42,500 nucleotides of DNA from Clostridiales bacterium. GTDB taxonomy: Bacteria; Bacillota; Clostridia; Oscillospirales; Oscillospiraceae. Below the pieces are notes generated by a model. That model was not told the DNA's origin. It did no database searches and saw only the letters and a program-made list of their open reading frames with translations. The translations under genes and the position numbers were made by a program. How positions within the stretch are numbered: the stretch's first letter is position 1; each line of letters starts with the position of its first letter. The DNA is taken from the NCBI GenBank assembly GCA_004551945.1, contig SFPN01000030.1:1-42500 (forward strand), written 5' to 3'. This document shows, piece after piece, positions 7,762 to 15,098 of the stretch.

Positions 7762-8289
7762 TCAGGATTCAGGGACGGTAAACTTGGCCAGGGGGTCCTC
7801 CCGGGTCCAGAGAACCACCCGCCCCTGGGCCAGGCTCTCCTTCACCCGGATCAGCCGCTGGTTCCGGCTGCCCCGGAAGCGAAGCTCGTAGGACTTCTCC
7901 TGTTCCAGGAAAGGCCCGTCCACCAGCACGTCGGTCTGCTCCAGCAGGGCCCGCCAGGCCGGGTCGTTTTTGGCCAGGATGGCCTCAAAGGTATAGCCCG
8001 AGTAGGTCCACACCGTCCAGCCGGCAGCATGGGCGGCCCGGGCCAGCTTCGCGCAGTCGGCAGCCTGGGCGAAGGGCTCCCCCCCGGAGAGGGTCAGCCC
8101 CTCCACCAGAGGATTTTTCCCCATAAGGGCCATGAGCTCCTCCACCGGCACCTCCCGGCCTCCCTGAAAATCGTGGGTGTCCGGGTTGTGGCAGCCGGGG
8201 CAGTGGTGGGGGCACCCCTGGGTGAACACGGTCAGCCGCAGGCCGGGCCCGTCCACAATGGAGTCGTTGACTGTGTTGGCGATTCGCAT
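7762..8289 (-). CDS. nrdG: Anaerobic ribonucleotide reductase activating protein
   Basis: 175 aa radical-SAM activase that installs the glycyl radical on NrdD. The iron-sulfur ligands are C26, C30 and C33 in the CPHHCPGC motif (CxxxCxxC), followed by LSGGEPF. The N-terminus (MRIANTVNDSIVDGPGLR) is typical. ATG 8289 is chosen over an upstream in-frame start because it begins the conserved protein and has TGAGGAGG before it. NrdG is usually next to nrdD; here nrdD is 14.6 kb away at 22915. Upstream lies an 18-bp palindrome that may be an operator. Confidence 0.93.
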   Translation of the reverse strand: MRIANTVNDSIVDGPGLRLTVFTQGCPHHCPGCHNPDTHDFQGGREVPVEELMALMGKNPLVEGLTLSGGEPFAQAADCAKLARAAHAAGWTVWTYSGYTFEAILAKNDPAWRALLEQTDVLVDGPFLEQEKSYELRFRGSRNQRLIRVKESLAQGRVVLWTREDPLAKFTVPES

Positions 8290-8304
8290 ACGCGCCGCCT
8301 CCTC

Positions 8305-8322
8305 ACATTTGATATCATATGT
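8305..8322. promoter_or_regulatory. 18-bp near-perfect palindrome upstream of nrdG
   Basis: ACATTTGATATCATATGT reads the same on both strands except for one symmetric pair. It lies between the nrdG ribosome site and the AT-rich probable promoter, where a repressor would block transcription. It does not match the NrdR-box pattern seen before nrdD. A second dyad (GAATC-gaa-GATTC) follows at 8326-8338. Confidence 0.45.
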
Positions 8323-8391
8323 ATTGAATCGAAGATTCGTATTATGATACCACACTTTGCCCCGGGAAACAACGGGATTCCTCGCCGGCAG

Positions 8392-8423
8392 AAAAAAACC
8401 GCCGCCTCGGATGAGGCGGCGGT
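8392..8423 (-). terminator. Intrinsic terminator, outer copy
   Basis: On the minus strand ACCGCCGCCTC-ATCC-GAGGCGGCGGT is followed by T7. The 26-bp hairpin is identical to the one at 8674-8699, which directly follows hbd. This outer copy has the longer T-run and would end any read-through from hbd before the nrdG promoter. Confidence 0.8.
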
Positions 8424-8670
8424 CAGCTTGTCGAAAAAGGCAAAGCCTTTTCCGACAAGAGGGGATCGCAGTCCGCTGCGCGCAGGGTCGGTGCGCCCTT
8501 GGCGCACGGCCCCCACACTTGCGGCCTGAGAAGTATGTTCTCCGCCGTACATGGCCCAGGCCACCTTCTCTTGGCCTTTGGCCAATTCACCTTGTGCCAC
8601 CGGAGAACATGATTGGATTGTCTTTGCTGCCTGCGGGCAGCAAACTCTGCGAGACTTTTTCAACAGTCGC
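8424..8670. repeat. Hairpin-rich non-coding element between duplicated terminators
   Basis: About 247 bp with no credible gene. It holds several strong stems: CTTGTCGAAAAAGGC against GCCTTTTCCGACAAG (one mismatch), GTGCGCC-CTT-GGCGCAC, TGTTCTCCG (8539) against CGGAGAACA (8600), and TTTGCTGCC-TGC-GGGCAGCAAA. The two ends, TTGTCGAAAAAGGC and, inverted, TGTTGAAAAAGTC, are alike. With identical 26-bp hairpins on both sides it looks like an inserted non-autonomous repeat or a structured RNA. No transposase is present. Confidence 0.55.
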
Positions 8671-8699
8671 AAAACCGCCGCCTCGGATGAGGCGGCGGT
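8671..8699 (-). terminator. Intrinsic terminator of hbd, inner copy
   Basis: On the minus strand the same 26-bp hairpin (GAGGCGGCGGT right arm) is followed by TTTTGCG. It begins 27 nt after the hbd stop codon. Confidence 0.8.
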
Positions 8700-8725
8700 G
8701 TATGTATCCGTATGCGGGGTTTGAC

Positions 8726-9516
8726 TTACTTGGTGTAGTCATAGAAGCCCTTGCCGGACTTGCGGCCCAGACGGCCGGCACGGTAAAGGACCTTGTACAG
8801 GTGAGCGGGGCGATACTTGGAGTCGGCGGTCTCCTGATACAGGGACTCCATGACCTCGATCATCACGTCGATGCCGATGGCGTCAGCCAGCTTCAGGGGA
8901 CCCATGGGCAGGTTGTAGCCCAGCTCGCAGGCCTTGTCGATGTCCTCATAAGAGCAGACGTTCTCGCCGGCCAGGATGGCGGCCTCGTTCATCATGGGGC
9001 ACATGCGCAGGCCTTGCCGGTCTCGATGGTGTCCTCGGAGGTGTCGTAGGCGTTGATGATCTCCACCAGCTTCATGGCAGGCACGGGGCTGAAGAAGTGC
9101 ATGCCCAGGAACTTCTCAGGACGCTGGGAAGCGGCGGCCAGCTCGGTGATGGACAGGGAGGAGGTGTTGGAGACGAAGATGGCCTCGGGCTTGATAACGG
9201 GAGCCATCTTGGCGAAGGCTTCCTTCTTCAGCGCCATGTTCTCCACCATGGCCTCAAAGACGATGTCCACGTCGGCCAGGTCGTTCAGGTCGGTGGTGGT
9301 CTTCAGGTGCCCCAGCCAGCCCTCGGCCTGCTCAGCGGTGATCTTGCCCTTGCTGATCTTCTTGTCAAAGTTCTTCTTGATGCCGGCCAGACCCTTTTCC
9401 AGGGTGGGGGTTCTGTGGTTGTAGAGGACCACGTCGTAGCCGCCCTCCAGAGCAACCTGTGCGATGCCTCTGCCCATCATACCGGCGCCGTACACGCCAA
9501 CAGTCTTAACTTCCAT
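8726..9516 (-). pseudogene. hbd: 3-hydroxybutyryl-CoA dehydrogenase, broken by internal deletion and frameshift
   Basis: Hbd makes or oxidises 3-hydroxybutyryl-CoA with NAD(P)H in the butyrate pathway. The N-terminal part (9516 to about 9007) has the Rossmann motif GAGMMGRGIAQ (10-20), SNTSSLSITE and the catalytic-region GMHFFSPVP. It runs to IETGKAC and then hits a stop. The C-terminal part (9004-8726) resumes in another frame at CPMMNEA and ends with SGKGFYDYTK. Against the 282-aa C. acetobutylicum protein, about 20 residues including the PGFVVNR segment are missing. The lost length is 1 modulo 3, near 60 nt. AAGGAG precedes ATG 9516. It may be a real mutation or an assembly error. Confidence 0.85.
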
Positions 9517-10113
9517 GATTTAGCAACTCCTTACAAAACAATAGTGAATAAAAGTTCCCTCTTGGGAAGTATAATAACAGCCTTTCGGAAACGAGAGACT
9601 TTTTCATCGAAAAATAAAAAACCGGCGGCGGAACAATTCGCAAATTCGCAAACCCCGCCATTCTCATTCGACCGTTCCTTATCTTACAGGAAGAACCCGG
9701 TTCCGTCAAGGGCTGATTTTGAACTTTTCACAATTTTTCCCCTCTTCTCCGGAATATCCATGGTATTTTTTACGGAAAATACACCTTCCGTTCCCTTTTC
9801 TTTCAAAAGGTATCCCTGGCAGCAGCGCCGGAGATTCCCCCGTTTTTGTAGATTCTGTGCACTTCTTCCGGTCAATTTTTATAACATTTTGATAAGTTCC
9901 GCCACAGATTCCCTCGGAAAGAATAGTATGGATTAAGTACACACATCTCCAAAAATAATCAATCTGTGGCATGTGCCCTCTGTTTTCTTATGTTATAATA
10001 CATCTGTAGAAGTTGCCCCGTAAGGAGAAATTGCCGTGGGCATTCTTCTCATGCCCAGGCAATGCGAAAAAACGCCTGTTATGTAAGAAATAATTTACAG
10101 GAGGAATACTATC
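9517..10113. other. Divergent intergenic region hbd/acyl-CoA dehydrogenase
   Basis: About 600 AT-richer bases with no supported gene; the short open frames lack ribosome sites or domains. It must hold the promoters of hbd (minus) and the acyl-CoA dehydrogenase (plus). The clearest signal is an extended -10 (TGT then TATAAT at 9994-9999), without a good -35, driving the plus strand. No convincing hbd promoter could be chosen. Confidence 0.6.
10030..10063 (+). promoter_or_regulatory. Leader hairpin in front of the acyl-CoA dehydrogenase
   Basis: ATTGCC-g-TGGGCAT pairs with ATGCCCA-GGCAAT around a TCTTCTC loop, giving 13 paired bases. It lies inside the transcribed leader, 36 nt before the AGGAGG site (10099-10104). 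With no T-run after it, it is not a terminator and may stabilise or regulate the mRNA. Confidence 0.5.
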
Positions 10114-11246
10114 ATGGAATTCAAACTGAACGAAGACCAGCAGATGATCCACGACCTTGCCAAGGACTTTGCTGAGACTGTTCTGGCTCCCCGCATCGAA
10201 GAGATCGAAGAAGGCGAGATGGTCGAGGTCAGCAATGGCCAGAAGCATCCCCAGCTGCCCCACGACATTCACCAGCAGCTGGCTGAGTGCGGCTTCATCG
10301 GCATCAGCTTCCCCGAGGAGTATGACGGCCTGGGTATGGGCCACGTGGAGCAGGCCATTGTTATCAAGGAGCTGAGCCGCGTTTCTCCCTCCGTCGGTAA
10401 GTGCCTGGACGTGTACATCCTGGGCCTGGAGGCTCTGGATCTGTATGCTAACCACGAGCAGAAGCTGAAGTATCTGGCTCCCTGCTGCCGCGGCGAGCAG
10501 ACCGTCTCCTTCGCTTTCACCGAGCCCGACACCGGTTCTGACCCCAAGATGCTGAAGACCCGTCTGGAGAAGCAGGCCGACGGCACCTACAAGCTGAACG
10601 GCGTGAAGCGCTTCATCTCCAACGCTGGTTATGACGGCCCCTGCGTTCTGTTCGCCCTGCTGAAGGACGAGGAGTCCGGCAAGGACCTGGTCACCGGCCT
10701 GGTCATTGACAAGTTCTGCGAAGGCTACTCCATCTCCTCTCCCTGGGAGAAGATCGGCTATCGCGGCTCCGAGGTCTATGATATCTTCATGGACGACATC
10801 GTTGTCACCGAGGATCAGTTCCTGGGCAAGCCCGGCGACGGCTTCACTCAGCTGCTGGGCACCACCGCTTATGGTAAGCTGGGCTTCACCGCCGTGTTCG
10901 TCGGCACCGCTCTGGGCGCTGCAGACATCGCTCTGAAGTACTGCCAGGAGAAGCTGCACCGCGGCAAGTCCATCACCAAGTTCCCCACCACTCAGCTGCG
11001 TCTGTCCACCATGCTGACCTATGCTCACACCGCTGAGCTGCTGCTGCTGGAGGCTATGCCGCTGAGACCGCTACCAAGGTTGCTACCATGGCTGTCAACG
11101 CTATGGGCGCTTATGGTGTCTGCGACGAGTATCAGGCAGAGCGTTTCGTCCGCGACGCTGCTGTTGCTCCCAACATCGAGGGTTCCGGCGACATCCAGTA
11201 CCTGATCCACGGCATGTATGTTGCTGCCAACGGCAACACCAACTAA
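10114..11246 (+). pseudogene. Acyl-CoA (butyryl-CoA-type) dehydrogenase, broken by internal deletion and frameshift
   Basis: Flavoprotein that reduces crotonyl-CoA or a similar enoyl-CoA. The frame from 10114 encodes the FAD/acyl-CoA core (FAFTEPDTGSD, KRFISNAG) up to HTAELLLLEA at about 11055, then reads a nonsense tail. From 11061 the proper sequence resumes two bases out of frame (AETATKVATMAVNAMGAYG, FVRDAAVAPNIEGSGDIQ) and ends at TAA 11244-11246. The catalytic glutamate of the IEGSG motif lies in this detached part, so the protein as read would be inactive. Compared with butyryl-CoA dehydrogenase about 20 residues are lost, the deletion being 1 modulo 3. The codon use (GCT, GGC, AAG rich) is that of a highly expressed gene. 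Confidence 0.85.
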
Positions 11247-11290
11247 TCCTTTGCCGGGAATTTACTGATCTTTTTGATCGTCGCTTCCGT

Positions 11291-11314
11291 CAACCGGCCC
11301 ATATGGGCCGGTTG
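11291..11314 (+). other. Intercistronic hairpin
   Basis: CAACCGGCCCAT is followed immediately by its exact inverse, giving a perfect 24-bp palindrome 45 nt after the acyl-CoA dehydrogenase stop. No T-run follows, so it probably acts in mRNA stability or processing between two cotranscribed genes. Confidence 0.55.
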
Positions 11315-11377
11315 GCGTAGGTAAAATAGGTCCCATGGCCCCTTTAAAGGCCAAATAATATTATGGAGGATTTTATC

Positions 11378-12244
11378 ATGAAGCCTGTATATCCCGCAGC
11401 CAGAGAGCTGCCCTCTTATGAGAATCTTCTGCTCGAGCTGGTCGAGCCCAACATTCTGAAGGTCACCCTGAACCGTCCCAAGGCTTACAACGCCCTGTCC
11501 CACGGCCTGGTCAGCGACCTGATCAACCTGTCCCAGTGGCTGGTCGACGAGTACTACAACATCCGCGTCGTCCTGCTGTATGGCGGCGACGAGGCCAAGG
11601 GCTTCTGCGCTGGTCTGGACGTCAAGCAGGGTCTGGACGAGTATGAGCAGACTGTCCCCGGTTTCTATCACTATCAGGTCAAGCTGGGTGAGCTGGAGTG
11701 GTACATCGCCAAGACTCCTCAGCCCTGGATCACCCTGATCGACAACGTTTCCGCTGGCGGCGGCTTCTCCCTGGCTATGTGCTCCGACATCCGTGTCTGC
11801 ACCAAGACCGCTCGTTTCTCCTGCTTCTATGCTAACGTGGGCATCGGCGGCTGCGACATGTCCTCCTCCTACTTCCTGCCCCGTCTGATCGGCACCGGCC
11901 GTGCATACGAGATGATGCTGACCGGCAACTTCATCAACGCTGACGAAGCTTGGAACCTGGGCCTGGTGTCCAAGGTTGTTGAGGATCGTGCTGCTCTGGT
12001 TCCCGCTGGCCTGGAGCTGGCCCGCGTGATCGCTGCCAAGGATCCCATGGCTGTCCGCCTGACCAAGGAAGCTATGCGTGCTAACGTCGACGCTGCTGGC
12101 TTCGACAACGCCCTGCAGGTTGAGAACCGCAACCAGACCCTGATGATCGCCCACAACGTCAACAAGGACGCTTCTCAGGATCCCATCGGCAAGTATTGGA
12201 TCGAGGATCGTACCGATCCCCAGAACCCCAAGGGTGCCAACTAA
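11378..12244 (+). CDS. Enoyl-CoA hydratase/isomerase family protein (crotonase fold)
   Basis: 288 aa. The crotonase signature is clear: LNRPKAYNALS near the N-terminus, oxyanion-hole segments FCAGLDV (about 77-82) and SAGGGFSLA (125-133), SDIRV, and RAYEMMLTG. The second catalytic glutamate of true crotonases is kept (E178). The first, normally in a QPE-hG-- context, is replaced by YANVGIGGCDMSSS (151-164), as in the GCDM subgroup, so simple crotonyl-CoA hydration is not assured. ATG 11378 has GGAGG eight bases before; an ATG at 11363 overlaps that site. It probably shares a transcript with the acyl-CoA dehydrogenase and has the same high-expression codon use. Partner in butyrate or another acyl-CoA pathway. 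Confidence 0.85.
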   Translation: MKPVYPAARELPSYENLLLELVEPNILKVTLNRPKAYNALSHGLVSDLINLSQWLVDEYYNIRVVLLYGGDEAKGFCAGLDVKQGLDEYEQTVPGFYHYQVKLGELEWYIAKTPQPWITLIDNVSAGGGFSLAMCSDIRVCTKTARFSCFYANVGIGGCDMSSSYFLPRLIGTGRAYEMMLTGNFINADEAWNLGLVSKVVEDRAALVPAGLELARVIAAKDPMAVRLTKEAMRANVDAAGFDNALQVENRNQTLMIAHNVNKDASQDPIGKYWIEDRTDPQNPKGAN

Positions 12245-12268
12245 TTTAAGTTTCTGACTTAAATGCAC

Positions 12269-12300
12269 AGACCTCCGGCTTCGGCCGGAGGTCTTTTTTT
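12269..12300 (+). terminator. Intrinsic terminator after the crotonase gene
   Basis: AGACCTCCGG pairs with CCGGAGGTCT around a six-base loop, followed by T7. Confidence 0.92.
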
Positions 12301-12311
12301 GTTTTCCGGGC

Positions 12312-12340
12312 TTGCGGCTTCTCCTCTTTGGCGGTATAAT
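12312..12340 (+). promoter_or_regulatory. Sigma-A type promoter of the lipoprotein cluster
   Basis: TTGCGG (12312-12317), 17-nt spacer and TATAAT (12335-12340), giving a leader of about 50 nt to ATG 12397. Confidence 0.65.
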
Positions 12341-12396
12341 AAAAACTGATTTTTTATTCCCTTCCGCGTCAAAAAAACACAAGGAGAGATTACCCC

Positions 12397-12744
12397 ATGA
12401 AAAAACTTACCGCTTTGTGCCTGGCTCTGCTCATGGCCCTGACCCTGTGCGCCTGCGGCAGCTCCGCCGAAGATAACCTGGGCAAGTACACCTGCACCTC
12501 CATCGTAATGGGAGACGTTAACCTGGGCGGCGGCGACGAATGGATCGAGCTGCAGGCCGACGGCAAGGCTGTCCTCTACATGATGAGCCAGACCTACAAC
12601 GCTGAGTACACCCTGGAGGATTCTGCCTTCTCCCTGTCCGTGGATGGCCAGGCTGTGGCCACCGGCACCCTGGAAAACAACACCATTCGGGTGGATTTAC
12701 AGGGCATGACCTGCGTCTTTGAAAAGCCCGCCGAGGCTCAGTAA
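12397..12744 (+). CDS. Small lipoprotein, lipocalin-like domain
   Basis: 115 aa. The signal peptide ends in a lipobox (LTLCAC, lipidated Cys at about residue 20), so it is anchored on the outer face of the membrane. The mature part (NLGKYTCTS..., WIELQADGKAVLY..., VATGTLE..., VDLQGMTCVFEK) looks like a small beta-barrel or sheet of the lipocalin-like type that reports G-x-W/Y motifs. The next gene repeats this domain with the same landmarks, so the two arose by duplication. AAGGAGAG precedes the start. No function can be assigned; the product may bind a small ligand or simply be an abundant surface lipoprotein. Confidence 0.8.
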   Translation: MKKLTALCLALLMALTLCACGSSAEDNLGKYTCTSIVMGDVNLGGGDEWIELQADGKAVLYMMSQTYNAEYTLEDSAFSLSVDGQAVATGTLENNTIRVDLQGMTCVFEKPAEAQ

Positions 12745-12773
12745 TCCCCTTTCCCCCAAAGGAAGCATCTGCC

Positions 12774-13646
12774 ATGAAGAAATTCCCTGTTTTTTTGCTG
12801 ACCCTGGCTGCCGCTCTCCTGCTGGCTGCCTGCGGCAGCACCGCCGCCCAGCCTGCGGACGCCGACTCCAGCGACCCCAACCTGGGCAAATACCTGTGCA
12901 CCTCCATGGAGGTGGAGGGCATGAGCCTGAACCCTGACGGCCAGTGGATTCAGCTGGCATCCCAGGGCAAGGCCACCGTCTTTCTCAGCGAGGAGCCCGA
13001 CGAAGGTCTGTGGTCCCTCTCCGGCACCACCTTCACCATGACCATGGGCGGCGAGACCGTGGCCACCGGCACCCTGGAAGGGGGCCGGCTCACCGTTGAC
13101 CTGATGGGCACCGCCTGCGTGTTCTGCAAGGAGGGCACCTTCGAGCCCGCCCAGGAATCGGACAATGTATCCTCGGACCAGGCCGCCGGTGATTCTGAAC
13201 CCCAGGCCGAAGCCCTCCCGGACACCGCCCGCTTCTCCTGCAGCGGCCTGTACTCCATCACCTACCCCACTGCCCTGCTCCACCCCGCCGGGGACGGGCT
13301 CACCGACCTGGTCTCCGACGACGGCCTGCAGGTTTGGGTCACCCGGCTGGACAGCAAGGACCAGGTTGCTTCCTGGCGGGAGGTGGCCGAAACCAAGAGC
13401 ACCGGCCAGGACTGCCAGAATTTCGAGTCCTTCCAGCTCACCGCCGCCGGGTATGACGCCCAGGCCATCCTCTACCAGGGAGAGGACGGCTGGCACAGCG
13501 CGGTGCTGGTGGACTTGGGCAAGAACCTGGGCCGGGACGGCAAGGATTTCTACGCCGCCTGCCTGTACTTTGCCGGGGACAGCCGGGAGGCGGTCTGGAG
13601 CCAGGACGTCCAGGATATCGTGGCCAGCCTGGATCTGGAGACATGA
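12774..13646 (+). CDS. Lipoprotein with duplicated lipocalin-like domain plus C-terminal domain
   Basis: 290 aa. Lipobox LLAAC with Cys at about residue 20. Residues about 37 to 125 are a paralogue of the preceding protein (NLGKYLCTS, WIQLASQGKATVF, VATGTLEGG, VDLMGTACVF). An acidic linker follows, then a second domain of about 150 residues (FSCSGLYSITYPTALLHPAG..., HSAVLVDLGKNLG, VQDIVASLDLET) of the type found in other Firmicute lipoproteins that monitors or binds an unknown partner. It lies 29 nt after the first lipoprotein gene with an AAAGGAAG site, so both belong to one operon. Function unknown. Confidence 0.8.
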   Translation: MKKFPVFLLTLAAALLLAACGSTAAQPADADSSDPNLGKYLCTSMEVEGMSLNPDGQWIQLASQGKATVFLSEEPDEGLWSLSGTTFTMTMGGETVATGTLEGGRLTVDLMGTACVFCKEGTFEPAQESDNVSSDQAAGDSEPQAEALPDTARFSCSGLYSITYPTALLHPAGDGLTDLVSDDGLQVWVTRLDSKDQVASWREVAETKSTGQDCQNFESFQLTAAGYDAQAILYQGEDGWHSAVLVDLGKNLGRDGKDFYAACLYFAGDSREAVWSQDVQDIVASLDLET

Positions 13647-13671
13647 CCCCCACCTAAAAGGAGGTTCCCTT

Positions 13672-14613
13672 ATGAAACCGCGATCCCTCATTTCTCTTAG
13701 CCTGAGCCTGCTGCTGGCCCTGGGTCTCACCGCCTGCGGCGGGGAGGAGTCTCAGCCCGCCCCGGACCCTCAGCCGGACCCTGCCCCGGCTTCTGAGCCG
13801 GTCCAGGAGGCCCCTTCCCTCTCCCAGCTCCGGGAGGAAGCCCAGAACGCCGGCGCAGACGCCGCCATCGCCTTCCTGGGAAGCCTTTCCCAGGGGGAAG
13901 CCATGTCTGACTTCCTCTCCGGCAGCAGTCTCGTGAAGGACTACCCCTTCCTGGCGGACATGGACGAGGCCCACACTGTGCGGGCTGCCGGGTCCGAGGT
14001 CTACTGCCTGGTCCCCGTCCGGACGGATGCCCCTCTCACCGTCCAGGCCTTTGTGATAGACGAGAGCAACCAGTACCTGGGAGAGGCCGGGGAAACCCTC
14101 TACGAGAGCCAGACCGGGGAGCCGGTGCTTCTGGTCTGCAACATCAGCGACATTATGCCCAACCTGCTGGTGACCCTCACGGGCGCCGATGGGCGGACCT
14201 GCTCCTTCAACCCCTTCCTGAGCCTGTGCAGCGGCCAGGTGGACCTGCCGGCGGAGCCGGTTCTCTACGATTTCAGCCGGTATGACTCTGTCGGCTACGG
14301 CGAGACCCAGGCGGACTTTCTGGGCACCTGGACCTCCGCGGACCTGCCCGGCCAGCTGTCCTTTGCTGAGGACGGCACCATGACCTTCTCCAGCGGCGGG
14401 GAGACCCTCAGCGGGACCTTTTACATCATCTCTGACAGCGCCACCGGCTCCTACCGGCCCGGGGACGTGCTCTTTGAGCTCACCGGAGACGCCCGCAGCA
14501 TCTGGGGCACCTTCGCCATCCAGCGGGAGGGAGAGGCCATCACCGTCACCCACACCGCCGGAGACCCCCTCCTCCCCGGTTGGGAGAACGCCGACGTCTC
14601 TTTCACCCGCTGA
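13672..14613 (+). CDS. Lipoprotein, third of the tandem set
   Basis: 313 aa from ATG 13672, which has AAAAGGAGG upstream; the open frame extends far 5' but that part overlaps the previous gene. Lipobox LGLTAC with Cys at about residue 22, then a Pro/Glu-rich linker (PAPDPQPDPAPASEP) typical of surface lipoproteins. The last 100 residues (FLGTWTSADLPGQLSFAEDG..., GETLSGTFYI, ...) again look lipocalin-like, with the G-x-W strand and a TMTF/SGTF repeat. The middle region is unassigned. Last gene of the lipoprotein operon, ended by a strong bidirectional terminator. Confidence 0.78.
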   Translation: MKPRSLISLSLSLLLALGLTACGGEESQPAPDPQPDPAPASEPVQEAPSLSQLREEAQNAGADAAIAFLGSLSQGEAMSDFLSGSSLVKDYPFLADMDEAHTVRAAGSEVYCLVPVRTDAPLTVQAFVIDESNQYLGEAGETLYESQTGEPVLLVCNISDIMPNLLVTLTGADGRTCSFNPFLSLCSGQVDLPAEPVLYDFSRYDSVGYGETQADFLGTWTSADLPGQLSFAEDGTMTFSSGGETLSGTFYIISDSATGSYRPGDVLFELTGDARSIWGTFAIQREGEAITVTHTAGDPLLPGWENADVSFTR

Positions 14614-14621
14614 CCCAAACC

Positions 14622-14657
14622 AAAAAAATCCCCCGGACGAGCCGTCCGGGGGATTTT
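14622..14657. terminator. Bidirectional terminator between convergent operons
   Basis: CCCCCGGACG-agc-CGTCCGGGGG has A7 on its left and ATTTT on its right, so it works for the lipoprotein operon (plus) and, more strongly, for the NifX-like operon (minus). Confidence 0.92.
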
Positions 14658-14665
14658 CTGTGTTT

Positions 14666-15064
14666 TCAGCTCTGGCAGCCGCCGCCGCAGGTGTGGTGGC
14701 CGCAGCCGAAGCCCACGTCGCCGCTGGGATGGTGGCTGCACAGGGCCTCCGTATTGGACACCAGCTTGCCGTCCACAAAGTCCTGCACCGCCTGGTCCGC
14801 ATCGCCCACCACGCCGGGAATCACCGTGATCCCCAGCTCCGCCAGGGCCGCCTGGGCCCCGGGGCCGATGCCCCCGCAGATCACCGCGCTGATGCCCAGC
14901 ATCCGCAGAAAGCTCGCCAGGGCGCCGTGGCCCTGGCCGCCGGTGCTGGTGACCATGGAAAAGCCCACCTTCCCCTCGGGGGTGATGTCGTAGATTTTAA
15001 ACTGAGCGGTCTTGCCAAAGTGCTGGAACACCTGGCCATTGTCGTAGGTTACTGCAAGTTTCAT
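14666..15064 (-). CDS. NifX/NifB-C-type iron-molybdenum cofactor domain protein
   Basis: 132 aa. The N-terminal 100 residues (MKLAVTYDNGQVFQHFGKT, FKIYDI, GHGALASFL, VICGGIGPGAQAALAELGI) are the dinitrogenase iron-molybdenum cofactor biosynthesis fold, which binds metal-sulfur clusters in NifX, NafY and the orange protein. The C-terminal tail is rich in His and Cys (CSHH, CGHHTCGGGC), a likely metal site. No nif genes are present, so a nitrogenase role is not supported; cluster storage or delivery is a guess. Start 15064 has AAGGAGG. The ribosome site region is an 18-bp tandem duplication. Last gene of the operon led by the DMT transporter. Confidence 0.88.
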   Translation of the reverse strand: MKLAVTYDNGQVFQHFGKTAQFKIYDITPEGKVGFSMVTSTGGQGHGALASFLRMLGISAVICGGIGPGAQAALAELGITVIPGVVGDADQAVQDFVDGKLVSNTEALCSHHPSGDVGFGCGHHTCGGGCQS

Positions 15065-15098
15065 AGAATCCTCCTTAGATATAGAATCCTCTTTAGAT
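15063..15098 (-). repeat. 18-bp tandem duplication carrying the ribosome site of the NifX-like gene
   Basis: Two adjacent 18-base copies (ATAGAATCCTCCTTAGAT and one differing by a single base) lie in the gap between the CoA-transferase stop and the NifX-like start. The copy near the start gives AAGGAGG; the older one gives AAGAGG and contains the upstream stop codon. Confidence 0.8.

Noticed and set aside
14666..15064. Nitrogenase cofactor gene indicating nitrogen fixation
   Set aside because: Only the NifX-like fold is present; no nifHDK, nifB or nifE/N is visible, and such proteins occur widely in non-fixing anaerobes.
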